Shown: one piece after another, positions 56,923 to 64,000 of the stretch
How the letters are laid out: the number at the start of each line of letters is the position of its first letter
Numbering within the stretch: position 1 is the first letter of the stretch
The notes under the pieces: model-generated
Seen by the model: only the letters and a program-made list of their open reading frames with translations
Database searches by the model: none
Told to the model about the DNA's origin: nothing
Assembly: GCA_002633005.1 (NCBI GenBank)
Contig: NMRA01000202.1
Coordinates: 435,977 to 499,976 of the forward strand
Source: Phoronis australis
Taxonomy: Eukaryota > Phoronida > Phoronidae
Direction of reading: 5' to 3'
Length of the DNA stretch: 64,000 nt
Position numbers and translations under genes: made by a program

Positions 56923-59484
56923 TGTGTCGTCTACTTCTGTGCTTGACTCGCTAGAGAAAATAAGCGGCAGTAGCACGTGTATACTCGTGCACGACTGTCT
57001 GGAGATTAACTCTGATCAGATGCATGTATGATAGCATACGTTAGTGATGGCTTACGAAGTGAGTGCACGCCAGGTACGGTAGTACTGAAGTTAGAAAGTG
57101 ATAACAGGCCGTTTACGAATATATGACTAGGATATGGTAGAGAATTCTACAAGGCGCTATACTGTTCTGAAGGGGGTTTTACCTGGCAGTGAACTCATCA
57201 CTGTACTTGCCGTGTTTCTTCTACTCTGTTTATATTAACAAAATGAAAGACCACAGAAACTTCTGTCTCGTAGACGTAACAATCTCGCAAAATCGTAAAT
57301 CACGCAAATCTTTGCGAGATGTCAAAATGTGCAAGCGAAGCACGTTGCTACACTAGAACTTTTCTCGTCATTGTCTTGGATCTACGGAACGCAGTCCTGC
57401 TTTCTGTTCGTATATTATTAGGTGTTAAAAAGTGGAGCTTTAATACATTAGCTCCATCTTGTGAATGTAAAGTCTTGCATTTGACTGCATTTGGATTTCT
57501 TAGTGTCGACTGATAGTACAGTAGCCAAAAATGAGTACCTAGAAAATTATTGGTAGTATAAGGTTTTTTGGTTGTTTCATGTGTAGGTGTATACCTTTAT
57601 GTGTTTTAGCTGGGTTGTAATCTTGACAACCTTGATCATTTTGGAATAAGGTCGTAATGTGTTCATTTGTGTCTCGGTTTGTCAACGGACGTGGCTTATT
57701 TTCCGTAAATCATAATTGCGATCAATGTTATTTCTCATTAGATGCTAAGTCCAATAAGCAAAATGATATAAAATCAAAAATATTTTTAAACGTTTTGAAG
57801 GTGAATTTATTTCATTCTATATTTAATTGTTATCCAACTGAGTGAAGACTGCTGCAAATTTAATCAGCGACAAGCACGATCGTTCTCCATAAGTTGCGTA
57901 AACATGGTTCCGCGACATGATTGGCTAGAATTATTAGTTTGATTGACGTGCCGGAACTATTTACTGCTAACTACACAGCAAAAATATGGGCTGTACCAGA
58001 AAGTGCTGGCTGTACTAAAGGGAGCACAGCAGTTCATGTTTACTGATGACACTGAGGGGAGAGATAAGACAGGAAAAGACTCTCACAAGAATCCGTGGTA
58101 ATGAATTTAAATTTGAACACCTGATTTATTGCGGCTTTTTATAAGCATTGCCACCTGCCTGGAGGCCCTGCGCTTTCGGGTGCACACCAAAACTTATAAA
58201 AAAAACTTGTGTGTAAATAAATATAATCAAATTCCACGTTCGTTGATCTCGACAGAGTTGACAGTTTGTTTATAACTATACAACAAGAACAGATTGACAA
58301 TTGATTCCATCAATGGGGTGCTATACAAGAGGTCATTCATGTAAGATGAAATTTTGTATATTAATTTCAGAAGAACGGGAAAGATCATGAGCAGCGAACC
58401 ATGAGGGACGGGGGGGTTATAGTCCCCCCATTTTTTTCAGTGCTGCGCCGCCCATGAAAATTAGTGACAATGGAAACTTACAGCAGAGATTTGCCCCCCC
58501 CCCTCTCAGAGAACGGGCCACTAGTGATGACTTAAATGAAAAGAGGAAATGAAACGGACATAGAAACTATGCCAGGAGGCCTCCGCAGAGTATGCGTAGC
58601 CCTGCATAACTTACAAAATTATTTGATTGTTTTCCACGGACGTACAGTGTATAAGCATTTCGCTCATACATCTATGAAGGGCGGTGAATCATTTTCGCGG
58701 TATAGTTTACATTATTTACGACTGTTTGAATTAACACCATGTTTTATCAGGTTGACATTTATTACTGGACAAAATATAATATCGAGTGTGTATTTTTTAC
58801 ACTCTTCACACATTACGTCAGTTAAGAAACCCCATTAATCCGTGTCTAGCAGAAAGAAATATCACCGCTTTGGGTTTTATTTTGATGCCGTCAATAAGAA
58901 GTAAGCCAATGGCACACGCATGCGTAAAACCATACGATCTGACCATGCGTTTTTTGTCCGACTGATAACGCAGCTTGCGTTACACACATTATCTGCGTGA
59001 ATAGTGACTTTTTGACATCACCCGGTACCGAGCCTACAATCCCCCAGGTCGCATTCTAATGCTCTGTTGGCGTTGCTGAATTCAACTCGATAAATGGCAG
59101 AGTTCTATTGGAATTATTTTGAGTGTCCGAAAATCGCGCGACTTTACCGTATTTTATTTTTTATTTACTAGTTGATTTAAAGAAGCTGGCAGACAATAGC
59201 TAGAATAGGCGACGTGTGATGAAATCACAAAAACACAACAAAATTTGTTGTTTTATAGCTCTAGTTAAATCTAATAACTTCGAGAAGTCTAACAATAATA
59301 TGAATATGCTTTTTTGGCTGTAAAATCTACATAGACCGTGATCCCAGAGGTTTTTTGGGCATGAAAAGGTAACCTATTTTCTGTGGTACCACAGTGCTCT
59401 GTGGGTATCTTGATGCTTGGAAATGGCCGTCTGGCAGGTTCGCTTTGGTGGGTGTGGTCAGGGGCCGGGAGCCAAGAGAATGGC
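56923..59484. other. Intergenic, no supported gene
   Basis: Short frames without motifs. A C/G-run patch at 58403-58460 (GGGACGGGGGGG, then CCCCCCATTTTTTTCAGTGC) matches the TTTCAGTGCTG-type patch at 53775-53820 in sense and layout, and its GCGCCGCCCATG matches 30602-30613. Confidence 0.5.
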
Positions 59485-60690
59485 ACTCAAAAATTGAGCT
59501 AGATCAACTTTTCTGGTAACCACTTCAAACTGCCTTCGATAACTACTACGTAATCCACTGTATCAAAATTGGTCACTGTCAATTTCAGTGGTGGAAAATA
59601 TCAGCCAGACGCTTATAAACATGGTAAAAAATTGAGCTAGATCAATCCAAGAGGTAACCGCATTAAAGCAGTTGCAAAATATTCACCGTGAGCCCAGGTA
59701 TCTCGAATGAACACTGCCAGACAAATCTAGTGGTGGGTTAGCCCCGCCAGACACGCTCAAATACCCGAGATGATCTAGATCAACCCACCAGGTAACCATC
59801 TGAAACCAATTGCACGATGTTCAGCACCACTGTACATGGCACAACAGTTAGATGCCAGACAATTTCAGTGGTGGGTGCCCCTGCCAGACGATTATCAAAA
59901 AGGGTTAGAAATTGAGCTAGATCAACCCAAGAGGTAACTACTAAAACCAGTTGCAAAATATTCACCGTAAGTCTAGGTATCTCGAATGAACACAGCCAGA
60001 CAAATCTAGTGGTGGGTTACCCCCGCCAGACACGCCCAGGAACCTGAGTTGAGCAAGATCAACCCACTAGGTAACCGTTTGAAACCAATTGCACGAAGTT
60101 CAGCATCATTGTACATGCCACAACCGTAAGATGCCAGACAATTTCAGCGGTGGGGTGCCCTTGACAGACGATTATCAAAAAGGGTTAAAAATTGAGCTAG
60201 ATCAACCCAAGAGGTAACCGCTTAAAACCAGTTGCAAAATATTCACCTTACGATATCGCGAATAAACACTGCCACACAAATCTAGTGGTGGGTTAGCCCT
60301 ACTAGACACGCCCAAATACCTGAGTTGAGCTAGTAACCATTTGAAACCAAATGCATGATGCGCAGCATCACTGCACATGGCATAACAGTAAGATGCCAGA
60401 CAATTTCAGCGGTGTGGTGCCCCTGCCAGACGACTAAAGAAAGGGCTGAAATTTGAGGTAAATCAACCCAAGAGGTAACCGCATGCAACCAGTTACAAAA
60501 TATTCTACGTAAGCCCATGTATCATGAATAAACACTGCGAAACAAGTCTAGAGGTGGGTTAGCTCCGCCGCACACGACCAAATATCTGAGTTGGGCCAGA
60601 TTTATCCGCCAGGTAACAGTTTGACACCATTTGCATAATGTCGAACAACATTCTGCATGCAACAAAAGGTACCTTACAGACATTTTCAGC
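59485..60690 (-). repeat. Satellite-like array of about 140-bp monomers in dimers
   Basis: The block TGAGCTAGATCAACCCA and its variants begin at about 59487, 59624, 59768, 59905, 60046, 60187, 60321, 60448 and 60588, i.e. nine monomers spaced 127-144 bases. Two types alternate. Type A has AAGAGGTAACCGC, GTTGCAAAATATTCACC and CAGACAAATCTAGTGGTGG. Type B has CCAGGTAACC, CCAATTGCA and CAGACAATTTCAGTGGTGG. The repeating unit is therefore a dimer of about 280 bases. Small - strand frames inside it also repeat. Confidence 0.9.
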
Positions 60691-62278
60691 CGTGGGGCAG
60701 TAGCATTCAGAGGTTTGGTCGACGCAGGGGCGACTTTTTATTAGCCGCCTCTCTCTCTCTCTACTCAAATGCATATATCCTATTCAGGCCCGTAACCGTG
60801 GCATCTTTGATATTTTGCAAAAGTCGACACTGTAGAGTTTTCGGCAAGGCCTTTGACGCAGCTCAATTAGGGGAAGGGAAATCTGTATACACAACGTTGA
60901 CTCTCAGCTCTATGTTCACGAGATGAGACGAAATTTGTAAGAACAGAAATGAGGATGCTGTGACGTTTGCTCGCAAAGAATGGGACACAAATTCGGACGT
61001 AATGTGGTCCAGAAAGAAAACTTTCTCGCATTATCTCCTGCCAAATTTTCATATCAACCATGCTTAAATAATTTTCAAACTCAGGTGTGATTTTTAGCCT
61101 TTAAAATGCAAAAATAAACGATATTTTGGTTATTAGATCCACCTATATCGACTACAACGCCCGGGCACTAAAACATTTGGTCTGGATTTCATGTACATGT
61201 AGACAGTGACCACCGCCTCCAGCTGACTAGCACAGCTTAGGAAACGGTGGTCAGATTTTACTGTGCATGAGAAATTGCCCGCATGTCTTAAAATGCGTAC
61301 GCACTTACTTTTTTATATGTTATGTATATGTAGAATTCTGATGAATTATCAACCATGACACATTCATCAAATTCATGTCAAGATCGCATTGCAGTGCGAG
61401 GTACACGGCTGGGTCGAAACTAAATGAAGTTAGTGGGCCACCCTGTCCGTGCCTGTCCTCACGAAGTCAGGGAGTTCCATTTAGTCTTCTTAAATTTGAA
61501 ACCGCCGTTGGTTGCAGCAGCCTTGGCGAGTGCCCCAGGTGTTGTCTCTTCTTGAGAATATGAGTCGTGATCACACAATCAAGAGTAGTGAACTGAATTT
61601 TAGAAGGTAACGAACCTTCGGAGTAGTGGACATTCGGAGTACTGAACCTTCGGAGTATTAAACCTTTGTCATAGTGACATGGAACCTTGGAAATCTTTTC
61701 CATCAAGTTTGTAGCTCGTATGAAGTCTACAGGGTTGTGTACCATTGACATTGAATGAATAGAGAAGATTTTCATTGACCAAAGTTGAGTTCTAGGCCTA
61801 CTTTTCCGTCATAACGTGAAAATGATATTAAAAGAACAGAGAAGCTCACACGTGTGTGTACACGCATGGATGTCAATCCACCAAACCACAATTAAAGTGG
61901 ACACTGGATGAACAACAAATTTGCATATTTGGCCATCACTTTCAATTCAAAATTTGAAAACGCCTACACTTCTACCGTACTGTGCTTGCAATTAGACCAA
62001 AATAGCAGAATAACAAATTTCATTTTTCTGCTGTTTGGCATGGTTTCACACCACATTAAGTTTTGGTCGTTCTTTTTCTCTTAAAAGCACAAAAAACGCT
62101 AATGATATTGATTATTGTAATTTAATTAGTGTTGTGGTGATTTCGATAATGGCAACAAAAAATACAAGCTAATTCCTTACCAAACGGCCTAATAAATACG
62201 CCATTTTTATTTTGTGCACCCACTGAAAGCTACGTCATCATGTAGACACGTGACTTTTTGCTGTGGATCCTGTCTCCC
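60691..62278. other. Intergenic, no supported gene
   Basis: A CTCTCTCT patch at 60749-60760 and a GTGACCACCGCC/ACGGTGGTCA pair at 61203-61256 related to the hairpin at 52355. CTTCGGAGTA(G/C/T) occurs three times at 61616-61658. Confidence 0.5.
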
Positions 62279-62418
62279 GTTCAGCAACGCTAGGACCTCT
62301 CTAAAAAGCAAGACTTCGCGAGATTACGTGAGATATTGCCGTGTATTTTAAATGAGAGCACGTGACTTTGACTATGTTTTAGCTAGGTCCTAGCGTAGGT
62401 CCTAGCGTCTACTGAACG
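62279..62418 (+). mobile_element. Small inverted-repeat transposon (MITE A), copy 3
   Basis: CGTTCAGCAACGCTAGGACC to GTCCTAGCGTCTACTGAACG, same orientation as 4451-4591 and the same internal blocks (GCAAGACTTCGCGAGATTAC, GAGCACGTGACTTTGACTA). Confidence 0.88.
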
Positions 62419-63159
62419 CACGCCTGCTGTGTGCTTGTTGGCCGGTGCAGTTGAAGCAAATAATTTGCAGACAAGGGGGTCAAGGGGAGATTTTGAGAAA
62501 CATGATATTCAGTGGCCTGGAACGCGAAAAACAGGCTAAATTGAATTATTCACAGTGGTTCTCGGCGACTGAAACGGAATTCAACCTGCTCACAAAGCAT
62601 TCTCACGGTTTGTTCGTAAAGATTTTGAATTTCTGTTGATGTCAAAGCATTTTTCTTTTAGTTTGAAATTTCAAAAAGCGATCCACCAACTGCTCGTCAC
62701 TTTAACGAATTATCTCCCACATGGCAAAGCACGTCTCCTTATATGGTAATTGACAAGACACAGATGTAGCACATTTCCCTTATATTAAAATATTTCACAG
62801 ATATTCTAAAATTTCATTTGCTAACATAGGAGTACTTATTTTCGTTGAGAAATTTTGTACGATGGCAATCTTGCGTAGTGGTTAGTAATTGTATCCGTCC
62901 GTCATTGCAACGGAAATATTTCACGACAACATGCGATTAAGTCTTCGGTAAAATTTATCAATAATTATATGAGTAATGTGAACGGGACACTGAATCGTTT
63001 TTCATCTTGACGCTATGGCAACGCGAACTGACACAAATAGGTTAACAAGCCTTTTACATACAAAGAATTTAGTTAAGTGAATTTCACTTGCGTTTCGTGT
63101 TCCAATTCTAATGTGACAGATCATGAATTAAGCCGTCTTAAAACAAGGTGATTTTGAAA
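62419..63159. other. Intergenic, no supported gene
   Basis: A 64-codon + frame at 62445 has no motif. Nothing else noted. Confidence 0.5.
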
Positions 63160-63345
63160 CTGCATGTCGCCATTTTTAGCTGGCTAAAAACAAAAATAGA
63201 ATTTGACATTTTTCTCTCATAAAAATTGGTCTCATAATATACCATGCCGTGATAGGATTCTACTTCCGTTACGGTAAGGAATATTATGAGAGTGAAGGGT
63301 ATTTCGATTTTCGTTTTTAGCCAGCTAAACACTGCGAAATGCAGC
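63160..63345. mobile_element. Small inverted-repeat transposon (MITE B), copy 2
   Basis: TGCATGTCGCCATTTTTAGC and GCTGGCTAAAAACAAAAAT at the left; TTTTCGTTTTTAGCCAGCTA and ACTGCGAAATGCAGC at the right. The inner pair TCTCATAATATACCATGCCG and GGTAAGGAATATTATGAGAG extends the complementarity to nearly the whole element. Confidence 0.8.
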
Positions 63346-63443
63346 GTTAAGTAGATTTTGCAGTTTAGAAAAGGCACGTGCGCGCGGAGTGTAATCAGCT
63401 AGCAAAATCAAGCTAGAAGCAGGAAACTATGCTCTTGGTACCC

Positions 63444-63689
63444 TCACGTGATACTTAACGCGGGGTTTCCAAGCTGAAATTTGCACCGTCGCCATGGAAA
63501 CCATGTATATTGCCAGTCAAAATCAGCAAATTCAGGTGTTGAGGGCAAATTTAAGTTTGCAGTAAGCACTCTTGCCGAGAGTACTTGGATTGACTTTTTG
63601 TTAAACCGTAGGGGTGCTGCTAAGGGAACTGGGTACCTAAAAATAATTGCCATGACAACTAACGCAAGTAACTGCTTCTTTGACATCAC
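63444..63689 (-). CDS. 80-codon ORF with signal-peptide-like start (weak)
   Basis: From an ATG at about 63686 the product begins MSKKQLLALVVMAIIF, a plausible signal peptide, and continues PLAAPLRFNKKS to a tryptophan-rich end. An overlapping + frame (63481-63702) is also open, and at most one is real. A GTACCC after TTTTTAG inside it could be a donor. No homologue recognised. Confidence 0.15.
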   Translation of the reverse strand: MMSKKQLLALVVMAIIFRYPVPLAAPLRFNKKSIQVLSARVLTANLNLPSTPEFADFDWQYTWFPWRRCKFQLGNPALSIT

Positions 63690-64000
63690 TCAAGCTGCAT
63701 AATTCGCAAACATCAGAAATGTATGAAATATGAAAGGTGTGACATATATATATTCTGATTCCGCAAATCCAACAAAGCGTTGCCATGACAGCGGAGACGC
63801 TCATCATCACGAGCATTCAAGGCAATGCCAGTGGCGTTGCTACAGTGATTCTTTGGATTAATTAGAGGCGCAAAGCCTGCATTCTTTCCAAGATATCTTT
63901 AGTCTATTATCAAAACAAGTTCACCGTTTCTTCGTTTGACGCGTTACTGCAAAATTTCCTAGCATAATTACGCTTTTGTTTTATTGTATATGCAGTTTAG

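Noticed and set aside
59780-60774. Similar - strand frames of 60-70 codons
   Set aside because: They recur only because the satellite repeats; there is no start or composition consistency beyond that.
1-64000. CRISPR arrays, bacterial operons, defence islands
   Set aside because: The spaced-repeat arrays found are minisatellites or satellites in a eukaryotic, intron-bearing context without cas-like genes.

Overview
This is nuclear DNA from a metazoan: split genes with GT-AG introns, tRNA-derived SINEs, several families of small inverted-repeat transposons, minisatellites and microsatellites, and no operon-like packing. High allelic divergence and unmerged overlaps at single-N joins suggest a heterozygous marine invertebrate, possibly a deuterostome such as a hemichordate or echinoderm. 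The species cannot be fixed from the sequence alone.

Three genes are well supported. Two are aquaporins of the AQP8 type on the + strand in tandem. The first has four recognisable coding exons between 3959 and 8121; its last exon and perhaps its first are not securely found. The second has five exons between 24108 and 36513 and gives a complete 275-residue protein. Their internal introns fall at the same codon phases, so they are a tandem duplicate pair. The third gene is on the - strand, 50620 down to 43850 (or the duplicate last exon at 43485). It is an eight-exon, 352-residue metallophosphoesterase of the MPPE1/PGAP5/Cdc1 family with one membrane segment at each end. Aquaporin 2 and this gene converge.

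Layout: 1-960, a foldback element with a tRNA-like module. 3959-8121, aquaporin 1. 12204-13108, a G/C-run transposon holding a 239-N gap. 15648-16962, a broken coding remnant on -. 23732-36513, aquaporin 2 with promoter, duplicated first exon and a repeat-rich last intron. 37451-38328, a second, inverted copy of the foldback element. 41170-42400, SINEs, an unassigned ORF and a small transposon. 43485-50620, the phosphoesterase gene with two intronic minisatellites. 52100-55212, small transposons, a perfect 34-bp hairpin, a LINE-like remnant and a P2X7-like exon. 59485-60690, a satellite of about 140-bp monomers in alternating dimers. The remainder is intergenic DNA in which I see no supported gene.

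The aquaporins should be membrane channels for water or small solutes, and the phosphoesterase an ER/Golgi enzyme acting on GPI-anchor glycans; nothing links the two functions. I found no convincing new multi-gene system. The most interesting points are structural: a minisatellite that contains the 3' splice site of a phosphoesterase exon while its other copies lack the AG, the inverted foldback pair, the perfect hairpin and the dimeric satellite.
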